Positions 13,194 through 25,600 of a stretch of DNA of 64,000 nucleotides are shown here, one piece after another (the first letter of the stretch is position 1; the number at the start of each line of letters is the position of its first letter). The notes beneath the pieces were generated by a model, which was not told where the DNA came from, did no database searches, and was given only the letters and a program-made list of their open reading frames with translations. A program made the position numbers and the translations under genes. Where the stretch lies: contig VIIQ02000662.1 of assembly GCA_007449985.2 (NCBI GenBank), positions 62,001-126,000 of the forward strand, given 5' to 3'. The DNA is from Desmodesmus armatus. Taxonomy: Eukaryota; Chlorophyta; Chlorophyceae; Sphaeropleales; Scenedesmaceae.

Positions 13194-14559
13194 TGTACCG
13201 TGAAGTGAGGGGCTGGCTACGCTGCAGCTAGCACAAGCAGGGCAGGCTCTTGCACGCAAGTGCTGCCAGTGCAGTGAGGCAAGGGCGTGTACGGTACATG
13301 GTGTGCGGTATCTGTGTTTGAGTTTTTTGCAGAGCAGAAAAAAGGCTCAGAGTGCGGAAGAATTGCCTCACAACCTTTGGATTTGTTTGGTCTTTTACTA
13401 GGCAGGTGTTTCCTAGCAGCTGCCACTGTGGCTGTTTGAGCTCTGCCAGCCGCTTGCTTGGACATATCACAGAGAGGGTGTACCAGCTAACTGTCTTCGT
13501 ACAAACGTCGACACAGTTTTACTGGAATGCCATGTCTCACAGCACAGCTGGTGATTTTATTCAAGTGCAGCCAGTGACCAGACTGACCAGGTCGCAGTTG
13601 GCCTGGCTTCTGCCGATGCTTGCAGTCACACACTCCAGGGGCGTTTTACCTGGGTTCATCGTGATCTGCAACCCGGCAGTATCACATGTGTGATGACAGC
13701 TGCTCAACATGGCCCTTCAGATATCGGTCATGTGGTTTTGTGCAGTGTTGGTGACAGGTTGTGCAAGCTTCTTTTCCTCCGCTTCTTCCTTGGCAGACTG
13801 TACTACATATTGTACACAGACCAACATGGCCCGCTTGTTGCTGGCAAACTGCCTTCAACTTTGCAGTGGTTACTTTCAGTGCCATTTTTTGCACCACTGT
13901 GCATGGGACTGCACCACAGCCTAAGCTTCACTCAGGCTGCATATGTGTGGTCCATAACACGCTGTGTGACTACCCGGTGTTGAGAGCAGCCGACATGTGC
14001 CCAGGGGCACAGCAATTTGCTCGCTTGTTCTGACCGGGTCAGCATTGAAGAGCCTGGAAAAAAGGAGCAGTGAGCAGTGGTGCTGCTGATCATGTAGGCC
14101 ATGGAGTGTCTGCTGTTGTGTGAGTTGCTGCTGATGGCAGCCAATGCTAGCAGTCCCGGGCACTCCAGCATTTGCTGTTGTGCTGTGGTTTGATTGTGTT
14201 GCACTTGGGTGCAGTGCTGAGTGCATTGAATGTTGCCAGTAGCGGCTGTTAGCCCTGCCCCGTTGCATGCAGTCCTGGCGTTTGCCCCTGGGCTGGCCCC
14301 TGCGCTGGCCGTTGCTTGCATGGCGGGCGCCCCTTGTGAAGATGTCACAGTACTAGTGGGTGTGGAGCGGCTGCAGGGCTGCAGCAGGGCAGCAGCTCCC
14401 TACTGGGTAGCAGCCACCCTGGCAGCATATGGGCGTGTTGGCTGCGGTGGGTTGGAGCGGCAAGCTCTTGGCAGCATTGTTTGGGAGGGCTATGATGTGG
14501 TCAGGAGGCAGGGGAGATATCCTTCGCTGCAGCAGTAGGGACCTCGTCCACAGCAGCGA

Positions 14560-14613
14560 CAGCAGGTTGCACAGCCGGGACAGCAGGTTGCACAGCCGGG
14601 ACAGCAGGTTGGA
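14560..14613. repeat. 21-bp tandem repeat, about 2.5 copies
   Basis: The unit begins CAGCAGGTTGCACAGCC and is repeated with no change in the two full copies. It would encode QQVAQPG repeats on the plus strand, but no gene is supported here. Confidence 0.85.
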
Positions 14614-15294
14614 CTGCAAGCCTGGATGTGTGAGGGTGGCTGCGCATGCCGTGTTGCATGCTGTGAGATGCAGCACTGTTGCAGTAGTTGCTGCACAGGT
14701 GATAAGCTTGCAGCGTACTGAGGATCACGCACGGCTTGATGCCGTTGCAGGGAAGGAGGGGGAGGGCCGTCGGGAGTGGCGGCTCTGGCTGCCGTGTGGT
14801 GGTTGCTGCCTCTGGGGTCTGTTGTTATCACCAGGGTCCCGCCTGCTGATGGTGCTGCAAGTCATCATGGTTCCCCCATTCGGACTAGAGGGAGAAGAGA
14901 ACGAGAGGGTGACTGTTGGCACTGGTGACAAAGACAGAAAACAAGGTGGCTGCCCTGGTGCCGCTGCCTGATGCCGTACATGCGCAGACACAGAGCAGCA
15001 GCTGCCACTCCATCTTTTGACCAGAAGCACTCGCCCAAAAATCTTTCATGTGATGACAACATGTTTCTGCGCCAGTCATACGCCCTTAAACTACCGACGT
15101 TTACATCGCCGTTCGTGAGTCAACATGACGAACCCGACAGAACATGCAGGTGGACAGCGACATGAGACAAAGCTTGATATATAAACATGAATCGGCAGAT
15201 CTGAGGTCAGGCAGCGGCTTTTGCTGATCGTTGGCAGCAAGGCAACAGCAGCACAACAGCAGCTGCTGCAGCACAGCACATGTATTGATGTCAC

Positions 15295-17070
15295 GTGGAT
15301 GTGGTGCAGGGTGAAGTGTTTGGCAATCGTTTAATTAGGCTTGCTGCAACCAACAATGCTCTCGGGACCATAAATGTGTCCCAGCCAAACTGGAGGGACC
15401 CTGGGCCCCATGATATCCTGCACAGGCCGGTAAGTCAGCAACCACCAGAAAGCGCAGCCAAAGATTCTTATCATAGACTGTTGCAGGTTCAGACACGTTC
15501 AACTGGCTGCTGATGTGTGGTCGATGCATGTGCATGCATGCTGCGCAGTGGCCAGGTCCGAGCTACGTCACACGGTATGATCTGGTGCTGTCTCCGCTTC
15601 AGCCACAGCCTAGCCCTAGGACAGCAGCAGACGGTGGCCCCGGGCTGCAGCTGGAGCGGCGCATCATGGCTGCAAACGTGCATGGTGGTGTCATCTTTTT
15701 TGAGGAGCGCGATGAATGTGGCCGCTCTTGCTACGTGCGGCTGAAGGTGGAGGGCAGCAGCCGAGACTCCACATCACTGATGCTGCTGATCAGAGAGCTG
15801 TGCCAAGTTGCTGTCAATGTAGACTACCTGCAGACATTCAGCACCGGTTACCAGCGGGTCCTGGTGACAGCCAGCGAAGTGGCGATGAAAGCAGCAGACC
15901 TGGACAGCAACCCACCCAACACTGCCTCAGATGTGGATTGCGCACTCATATCAGGTGGGCCCCTGGTGGGGTGATGATCACCCAGTGTTAGCCACCACGT
16001 TACTAGCTGGAGAAAACTGGGGACTTGCACTGGCTGGCCAAATACACAAGAGCCATGTTTGTTCTGGGGAGGCCCTCCCATGGTATGACTCTTGCCAGCA
16101 TGCTGCAGCCGCTGCAGACGGACTACCAGTTTGACCTGTGTTTGATCTCAAATTTGAGCAACCCTCGTGATGCTTATGGTAGGCACGCCATGCACGCAAC
16201 CAATCATGCTGACATATTTGGTTGGTCACTGAACGGTTCCACAACCTCCAAGTCTGTGGGAACGTAGTTCTGACACCTCCCCGATTGCTGCTGCTGCTGC
16301 CCTGGGAGTGGTGCGGTTCATGGTGAAGAGCCTCAAGGACCTTCACCTCAACCTGGTGCTCAGGTGGCAGAAGGCACACCCGGCCTGCTTTACAGAGGAT
16401 GCTATGGGTGTCAAAATGTCGGCCAAGATGGCTAGGGACATCAAGGAGGAGGATGGAGAGGATACCGGCATGCAGGTGAGGCTGTCACCAGACCTCAGTG
16501 GCTAGCATGGGCCGTGACATACCCATTGTGCCCTTGTGTGTTGACTTGACGCTGATTGCCGCCCAAATCTTTGTGTTTCTTGCATGAGCTCCCAAAAGTG
16601 GGCTTTGCTCGCACACATGCTATTATCAAGTATGCTACTTGTATAAGGTTGGGGGCGCCAGTATGGCGCCTGCGCTTGATTTAGTGCTGGTCGGTATTTG
16701 AACTCGCCTGGCTCTTGCAAGCATCTACCCCTGGAGGGGACCTCAGTCACTGACTTGCCGGCCACCACAAGAGCAGTAGGAGTAGGAGTATGCCTGCTCT
16801 GCTTTCAGCAGAAGTATGAGGACTCCTTAGGGACTAACTTAGGCTACTAAATAGCGACGGTATCAAGAAGTGGAGGGCCCGGCTGCCTGTGTGCATGTGT
16901 TGCAGGTGATGGATGCCATCAACCTCAAAAGAGGACTGGCAACCGTACAGCAGCTGGGCGCTGTGCCTACTAAACCAGCAGCAATCCCAGCCAGCCTGGC
17001 AGAGTCAGCAGGCATCACCTTCTCTAGGGATTTCACGCCTTGCTGGGCATGGGTCCGCTCTGCTCATTGA
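15295..17070 (+). CDS. Unrecognised multi-exon gene, model incomplete
   Basis: Supported exons are 15295-15429 (ATG at 15295, or entered by the acceptor just before GGTGAAG), 15549-15954, a block ending at 16177, one ending at 16475 and a last one at 16906-17070 ending in TGA. The first two join in phase 0 and give an ordered, non-repetitive sequence including TRYDLVLSPL and LLIRELCQVAVNVDYLQ. The last two also join in phase 0 (VKSLKDLHLNLVLRWQ followed by MDAINLKRGL). The middle junctions do not phase: the gap after 15954 to the next usable acceptor is only about 50 bp, far shorter than other introns here. Either an exon is missed, a base is lost, or the gene is decaying. No family recognised; no signal peptide or membrane segment seen. 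Confidence 0.5.
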
Positions 17071-19605
17071 GCAGCGGCTGCAGAACTGCAGCCGTGTTAG
17101 GGCATGTCGCATGCATCGGATGCAGCAAGTACCCTCGCACATGGCTGGAAGCACTGACGTGGTGTTGGGTGGACGCAGAAGCAGCAGCAGCCGTGTGCAT
17201 GCTGCAAGCAGCTTGCATTGCTGCGCAATGCCGAAGACATGTAGTGCAGCAGCAGGCCTGTAGTAAGCCACTATCATGTGAAGTGCTGCCAGCTTCCGAA
17301 GGCTGAGCTAGCTTCAGGCACTGAAGTCAGTTCTTTGCAGCAGCATTGCCGTCACAGCCAGTGGTCATATGTTATTTGGTTGGTTTTGTTGGATGCAGCT
17401 GCCTGTTCAGCTGGGCGTTTGTGGCAGCTGAGGCAAGGACGCCTTACTGGCTGCCTGGCACATCGGAGCAGTCGATGGTCGGTCTAGCCTTTGCATGGCT
17501 GTTGCTGATTGGCGGCTGTAGCAAGGCTGACCAGAGCGCAGTCTTGATTTCGGGCCGCAGCTTGTTACACCATTTCCTGAATGTCTGCATATTGATGTCT
17601 GCAATTTTTCTGCGAAGTCAGATACGTTTGGCGGACGCTCAACGGACGACAGCGGCAACGCGACGGTGACCGCAAGGATCCGCGACGCACTCCAGCACCC
17701 TAACCTACAAAACGGTTAAAAACACACATCCACAGAATCTGCTAGCTTCGACCGTAGGCATGACGACGTGCACAAACTGTGCAATGAACGTGCAGCTGAA
17801 CCTGCAGGCCTCGACCCTTGGACCAGCCTCCTCCCAGAAGGAGACTCCACCATACAAACTTGCTTGACAACAAAGGAGACAGCAGATCAAGCACACAAGG
17901 GGCATACATAACAGCAAACCAGGGTTGTCCTACCATCAACTGTTATGGCAACATCCTAAGGCCCCACTGGTGCACATCACCACCCAACACAAGCACCCGC
18001 AACAAGGAGACAGAGGAGGCAAGGAAGAAAGTAGGGAAGGCAACCCTTGCACATGCCAGCACAGCAACATGTAACCAAAGCTGACGCGGCAGCATTACAG
18101 CACCCGTAGCGGCAAGGTGATACAACTCTGAGCCTACGCAACCCAGCCGCCTGCAGCTGCATACGTATCCTTTTTGAAATGCCAACCGTTGACTCATGTT
18201 TCAAACAAAGTTTGACAACAGCAAGTGGCCAGCAACATGCTGAACCCAAGCTTCTAAGCACACACACAAAGTAGGTGCCATGTCTCATGGCGTACTCACG
18301 GTGAGTACGCCGTTCTGAACTCGACGACAGCTACAAACACTGACGAAAGCCCCCTCTGTTGCCGCCTCGGGGCTGCTCAGAACAGCCAACCCCCCCCTCC
18401 CCTTGGTGAAACCAAATAAAGCCCCCCCCCCTCCTTGCAGGTACCAGAGCATGGCTCACTCCTACACAGGCACAGCCTGAACCTGCATGCTGCATCATGT
18501 ACCATGAAGACCCCTTGAACCGACAAATATGTGCGCTGCTTGGGACACCTCACACCTGAAGCAGCAGTCTCCTATAACACAGCCGCCCCTGTCAGTCACA
18601 GCAACACCTGACAACAACTGGAGCTGCCGTAGTCATGACTGGCACTGTCATGGCTGATCAGCCGGCAAACGTGCCAACTACTTCATGGAAACAGACGGTG
18701 TGGTGGATCCACTACCCATCCGAAACAAGGTGACATTGAGGATGAAGGTGCATGTTGGCAATTATTGGAATGCTCTCGGTACACATGCGTGCATACACAA
18801 CAGCTTCATAGTGCAGTATGCTGCCGTACAGCAAGCCTGCATGAATCAGCTGATGTGTCATGATCAGCAACCGTTGCTGATGGAATCAATCCCACAAGCT
18901 GGCTGTCTGCGCACTGCGCATTGATCATTCACCCGAGATCAAGGTGTGAGCACACCTGCAAGACACGCACAAAACCGTTGCAAAACTTTATAGACAACTT
19001 TCACAGCTTGTGGCAACATGGTGACAAGGGCAGCCACATTGGTCCTACAGCACAGCACGCATGTACATCACAACAACATGCCATCCAAGGGCGCGTGTTG
19101 ATCATTGCTGCGTAAGCTCTCAGCACCCTGATTGAGGTAGTTCTATTTGCCAACCATGATGCACAACACATGCACACCCCCTTGCATATCAGAACCCAAT
19201 TGAGCCCACCCCCGCGCAAGAAAACCGGGCACAACGTTTGGATGCCAGTAGCACACAAAGCCACCCATACAGTTGCCCCTCTAGTTCCTCAAGCTGTATG
19301 CCATAATCCAAACACACAAAAATATGTCGTTGGTCAAACACTGCAGGTGTGGCTTCTGTACGACGTGCTGCCTGCCCCTGGTGAAGTCACATATGTGACT
19401 TCCAGCACAGCACCAACGCTCACACGGTGTCATGCGCGCAACGCCATTGCTTGGCTGCCAAGCAGCTCGCGAGCTGCACCATCAACAATGTTAGGGAATG
19501 TCTGACATGTTGGCTGCAAATCAAAGCTGAACAACCAATTGATGGCGGCACCTGGCGGTTGCTCGTAGCTGCTGCATGCCTATCTGTACTACTTAGTAGT
19601 ACTGC
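17071..19605. other. Intergenic region, no gene supported
   Basis: I found no phased exons on either strand. The right part is the expected 3' flank of the minus-strand LicD gene, whose stop lies at 19606-19608. A C-rich patch sits at 18387-18436 and a perfect palindrome at 18289. Confidence 0.5.
18289..18311. repeat. Perfect 11-bp inverted repeat with 1-bp spacer
   Basis: GGCGTACTCAC, then G, then its exact reverse complement GTGAGTACGCC. It could be a protein-binding palindrome or a hairpin; nothing nearby says which. Confidence 0.8.
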
Positions 19606-22600
19606 CTATGTGTGCTGAGTCTGGTTGCAGTGCTTTAGCCGTGTGTCCAGATCCATGTCACCCCAGGCTGTAACAGACAGCTTCGACTCAAGTGCAGCAA
19701 CAAGCTCCCTGCCCTGCTGCGTAGTGGGCCAGGTGCCCCTGTTCCAGGTGTTGGGAACGCGCCAGTCGCCGCCGTAAGTTGCCTTGAAAACCCTTCATAG
19801 CAAGACCGGCAGCACGTCACGCCGTGGCACGGGCCGTGGCACGGCAGGCAAGAATATGAGGAGTGACAGAGCCAGCAGATGAAAGGGGGATTGCACATGG
19901 CTTGGTAGCCCTGAATCATCATTACTCACGGTGCAGCATGAGGATTTGCACTGCAAATTGTGCACAAGCTGTGAAATCTGGTGCAGTGGCCCACTGGGGG
20001 CCCAGTGGGAGTCTGCCCCATCTGGAAACCAAAGCTGGTGCAGCTGCCCCGTCAAACACCCCAGCTTGAAGCTTGCTTAGCATGCTGCCTGCGCAGCTGT
20101 AATGCACATACCAAGCACAATATGCCATTCTCAATGAGCAACGTCTGCAGACAGACTCTGTCTGAGACGGTCTAGACCTAGCCAACACCAGCAAGCTTAG
20201 TGGGACACTTACGCGTCATAGTTGGCAGGGACGTAAAACGTCGTATTGCCGATTCGAACTGGGGCGCCGCCCCCTGTAAGATTCCAAGGCATTTGCTGGG
20301 CCATGGAACACACCTTGGTCCCTATAGACACATTGCTGCCGCTGCGATGGGAGGGGGCAAACTTCGGGCTGCATGTGTCGATGCCCTTGCCGTTCCACAA
20401 CTTTGTGTTGTCCCAGGGTACTGCCAGGTGTTGGTAGTGCTCAGAAGGCTTCTCCTTATCACAAGTTGTCAGGTCGTCAGGAACGCGCCACATTGGCCAT
20501 AGATCCTGTCACACACAGAGACACAGGTTGTGACTCACACTGATGATCAGTGTTGTCATACATGTGTCACAGTCAAAGCAGGGCATGCTTGGCCTATGTG
20601 TGACTTTACAACAGCAGTGTTGCTCTTGACTCAGTTTGAACAGCCAGGAGACGATGTACTTGCACACTCTCTGTTGACCCCAACACCAGCAGATTCTCCA
20701 TGCAGACATGTCAAACCATCCCTATGTCAGAGGCTCATTCAAAATGTGGCAGACTACCACTCACCATATAGACTGCCATGGTCCCCTTGGTCTGCACCTG
20801 CCAATCACCGTAGTATTCACCCATGGCTCTGAATGAAGCCCTGAACTCCGGCTTAGGGTGGTGGACGTGAACATGCAGCTTCCAAAAGGTTGCTTTGCCC
20901 ATGAACACGGCATACCTGTAGTGCATGGTCATATCAAATCAAATCAAATCAAACCAAATCAAATCAAATCAAAGTTATAAGTTGTAATTAAACCTGTAGC
21001 TACTAGCTTCGGAAGCGCAGGGGTCACTGCACAGTGCGGGTATGGTGCCAGCCGGGTTCTAGCTGTACCCTGTTGTCATATGGCAGTGGATGCCTATGCC
21101 TGCCCGCTGTGCAGTGCCCATTGTGAAGCCTTCACAATGGTCAGGACAAGGTGCTGACTGAGTCATGACTCACTGCATGATAGTGCCGCATGTGACGCAG
21201 TGACTTACAAAAGTGTGCCATTTATGCAATGCAGTTGGGGCTCAGACTAGGCACATTGCCTCCCATAATTCAGCAGCCCCGGAGGGCTGGTCAGTTGATA
21301 TTGAGGGTGTGTGTCATCATAGCCCAAATAGTATTTTGGTAATGCCTGAAGTTAGTGCGCAGGCTGCCATAGTCACCGCAGTGACAGCCTGCACCCCAAC
21401 CCCAAGACCCCATCGTGTGGGGCGGTTGTCTCCGGTCAAGCCGTACTTGGCCAGGTTGATGTTAGTGTAACGCCAGAGACTGTGCCTCCCCAGATCGTGT
21501 CTCAGGGTTTTGGTGGTGCACTGTGGCAGTCTGCACACTAACCTGATCCCCCCCCGAGGAGGGTGCGCGGCGGCGCTTGCGCTTGCCACCCACATTCACC
21601 ATGGGCACAGGGGACAGGTCACCCAAGGAGTGGATGGCCTCCCGGTACTTGGCGCTCTTGGTGAGTGCCACCAGGTGGTCCCAGTGTGACTTGCTCATGT
21701 GCAGGCGTGCGAAGGGGTTGCCCATGTTTGTGAACAGGGACTTGGCCACCTCGAAGGAGGTCTTCTCTGCCACCTCCATAAAGTTGTCGAACTCAGGCAG
21801 CACCTCGTGGCTCACCTCAAGCAGGTTGCAGGCCAGCTTGTGGTGGCCCCGGCTCTTGGCCATGTTGATGCACGCGGCAAACTTGTCGCGGGCCTGCCCG
21901 AGGCGCATGCCAAAGCCATCCAGAGTCTGCTCTGACTTCTTGCCCTTGTGGTGAGCTAGCAGCTCACCACGCACCAGGTCGGTGCCCACCACTTCGATAG
22001 TGGCAGTGGGGCCCCCTGCAGACTCCGCGTTGCGCATGGCCTCGCAGGCACGCTCAACGACGTCGTCGAGGGTGGAGAGGATCTGGTTGGTGACTGTTGG
22101 TGCGTCCAGGTGGGGCACTGCCAGCTGTTGTGCAGCGTGGCGGAGGCGCTGGGGGGTCTCAGTGAGGTCAATGGGGCTGTTGGCCGCCTTGCTGCGCTTG
22201 ATGTCGCCCAGCACCTGCCCTGTGCCCTCACGCACCGCCTTAGCCCTGCAGTTATACTCCTCGTCGTACGCCTGGCGCAGGCAGTAGGCAGCGAGCTTGG
22301 TCAGCTCGTCCTGAAGTGACTGGGGCAGGTTCCTGAACTTGTCACTCTGCAGGTGCTCGCAGACAGCCTGCCGAGCAAAGTCCAAGTTGTCCATACCCTT
22401 CACAGGAGTGCCCAGTACCCTCGCAGGGTCCAGGGTCTGCAGGTCAAGGTCGTCGTGGACTGGTGGCTCCCACTTGTTGTCCTGCAACAGCTTGGTGTAA
22501 GGCTTCACACCCTTCTCCTGCACCTTCGCTGCCTGTGCTGCCAGTGCTGCTTCGTCGTCGCTTGAGGGGCCCTCACCTTGCAGGTGGCAGCAGCAGCAGC

Positions 22601-25600
22601 AAGCAGACAGCAGTGGCAGGCAGGGCAGGCAGGAAGGTGCAGTGTAAGTGGAACGGGCGTAAAGATATTAAAAGGCATTGGGATGTGTTGACATCTTTGA
22701 CACATGCCATGCTGTGATAATCAGCAAGGTGCCTGCCAGTCGCACATGGCTGGCAGTGCAGGGAAAATCCTTCACTGTTGTTCATGCAACTCGCTGCTGC
22801 TGTAGCTGTTCGGAATGACAGACATGCGAGCAGGTTAGCCCAGCAGAGACAGTTTGTAAGTGCAGCATGTCTAGGTGTGTGCCCCCCCCCCCCCAGAAGC
22901 CTGTACTGTCCTGTTTCAGGGGTGCAGGCCCAGCTGGGGGTATGCCTGAATGCTGTTGAAAAGCCGTGTTCCCAGGAGGCTAAGGCTGTTGTGACTGCTG
23001 TCAACAGGAATGCAGGCTGCTGGGCTGTTCAGCCTGGTTGCTGTTGAGCTGTCCCTGCTGCTCCTGTCAGTGGCCCGTGGTGCTCCCATGGGAAAATTGA
23101 GCCCAAATTGCCGGTAATTGTGTTAAATGTCTCATTATGGAGACCGTGTTGCTGCAGGTAAGGCCTCGCAGGCCTTCGAGAGCAAATTGCGGCGGGGACA
23201 TCTGTGGATCGGCAAAGTAGGGGTGCTTGCACAGCACGCTATTGATGCAGGAAACAACAGCATCGTGTGCATATTGTCACCAGTCTTATTCACCTGGGGG
23301 GCCGTCCATCTCGACGTCTTCCTGCTGAGCGATGGCGTTGGCCAGCAGGTCGCGGGCCAGCTGCTTGGTGCTGTCGAAGTTGAAGCTGTCGTCCAGCAGG
23401 GAGCTCAGCCGGGCCTCCTCCATGGGGCAGGCGACGAGGGAGGGCAGCAGGACGTTCTCGAAGTGCTTGAGGGCGTCCTCGTCGTCGGCTTCCTCCTTGC
23501 TTAGCTTCTTGTAGTTGCGGGCCTTCTGCAGAGCTGCATTGAGTTTGTCAGCTATGGCCACTTCTGCATCGTATGCAGCCCGGGCAGCCTCACGGCGGAG
23601 CTGCTTCTGCACTCGCTGCTGCTTGCCAGTGCGTGGGTTCTTTAGGGCGTCCTTAGCCTTGGCACGCTTCTTAGCTTCCCGTTGCTCGGGACCCTTGCGA
23701 TGGGCAACAGTGCCCTGCTTGGGAGCACCACTCGCGGTGAGCTTCCTAGCGGTGCCTCTGGTGTTGGCCATGTTGGGAGAGTTTGAAAACCGTCTGTGTT
23801 GCAATGTGTTGCGTGTGCAATCAGTGAGAAGGAGACAGAGTCGTTGCTCTGGCTCCCTATAGCTCGCTCTTTGAGATCCCGTGGGGTTTTGCAACTTCCT
23901 AGCCTGAACCCCAACTTTGACTAGCATAAATCCTGCGGATTGCCAGAGTACGCTCAGGCAATCCTATCCGTCCAAAAATGGTGTGCGTCGTACAAAAAAA
24001 CTTGGTAACAACTCGTGCACTACTTACCCACGCCGCCACAGCTCCTCCCTTGTTGAGTTGAGCTCCAGGAACTGTAGGAGGAATGGGGTGACGGCAACAT
24101 CGAGGTCCTGCGTGTGTGGCATGATGGTGCTGTCGCGGACAGCCCTGGGGTACAGCAGGGGCAGGGGGGAGCAGGGGCACAGCAGGAGATAAGGCTCAAG
24201 CAGGAGAGCAACACTTTTGTCACAGTGATTGCCGCACTACTTACCCACGCCGCCACAGCTCCTCCCTTGTTTAGTTGAGCTCCAGGAACTGTAGGAGGAA
24301 TGGGGTGACGGCGACATCAAGGTCCTGTGTGTGTGGCATGATGGTGCTGTCGCGGACAGCCCTGGGGTACAGCAGGGGCAGGGGGGAGCAGGGGCACAGC
24401 AGGAGATAAGGCTCAAGCAGGAGAGCAACACTTTTGTCACAGTGATTGCCGCACTACTTACCCACGCCGCCACAGCTCCTCCCTTGTTTAGTTGAGCTCC
24501 AGGAACTGTAGGAGGAATGGGGTGACGGCGACATCAAGGTCCTGTGTGTGTGGCATGATGGTGCTGTCGCGGACAGCCCTGGGGGAAAAGAGGGGGACGG
24601 GGCAAGCAGGGGCACAGCAGGAGACTCTCGTTGAAGGTTCAAGCAACAGGGGAAGGCTCAAACAACAGGGAGCAACAGGGAAGCTCCCTGGCAGGGGCTG
24701 CGGCAGTGGCATAGGCTGTGTCAAAGCCCTGTGTGTGAGGGGGGATAATGCTGTCACGGACAGCATTGGAGGAAAGCAGCCACAGGGGGCAAGCAGGTGC
24801 ACGACAGAAGGCATGGGTCAGGTGCAACAGGCGAGACGATCCTCACAACATGCTGTCACAAATCATTTGGCAGGTGCCTCGCTCACTTTGCAGTTGCGTC
24901 TACAGGCGGGAGATGGCAACCCAGTCTCAAGACAGGTGATCTGGCAAGAAACACTCTATCTAACAGCCAGCCAGAAGCAAACACGCTGGCAAACACACTG
25001 CTTTCTGCCTCTCTGTCAAAGCCTCCCGGCCAGATCTGGCAGAAAGCATCCCTCACTCTACTCACCCCAGGGCGGTGCCGTGAGCCAGCAGATACTCATG
25101 CTCAAGGCAGTTGTCCGCCAGGAATCGATGGAAGTCCGATAGCATCTCGTAATGGAGGTAAGCACAGCAGGTGGGGTCGCGGATGGTGCACTTTGCGTCC
25201 ATGCGACAGCTCAGAATGGGACACCCAAACTTGGCAGTATCCTTGCCGATGACCTTCACTTTGCAGGTGGGAAAGAAGGGAGGCAGCACCATCAATCGGG
25301 CATCTGTGGTAGGGGGTAGTGCTGGGGCTGCTGGGGCTACTGCTGGTGGGGCTGCATAGAGAGGAGAGAAACTTCCAGGCTGCTTCCAGCTGACAGTGAA
25401 TTTCTTGAAAGTGTCTGTGCAACTGCAGCCAGACAGATCTGCTGCAATCAGCAGCAGCAGGACAACAGCAAAAGCTCCAATGCCTGCCAGCAACGGCTTG
25501 GCCCTGCAGCAGCTGCTGCAGCGCAATCGCCATCTGCGCTGCTCTGCTTTGCCTTTCATGAAGCCTTCCTCTTGATCGAGCCTCATGCGCGTGGGTAGCG

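Larger units (their letters stand above)
11765..15294. other. 3' flank of kinase gene and intergenic region
   Basis: No exon set that I can support. The first part is presumably the kinase 3' UTR, but I found no TGTAA signal in it. Short open frames occur on both strands without splice-phase support. It holds the dinucleotide repeat at 13114 and the 21-bp repeat at 14560. Confidence 0.5.

Noticed and set aside
13014..13208. Open frame with alternating Val-Cys
   Set aside because: Pure translation of the (TG)n microsatellite.
14230..14971. Overlapping plus-strand open frames
   Set aside because: No phased exon chain and no link to the gene at 15295; only the 21-bp repeat is reported.
20245..20262. 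TTCGAA-containing word resembling a tRNA B box
   Set aside because: Lies inside LicD exon 4, where it encodes PVRIG; no cloverleaf could be drawn around it.
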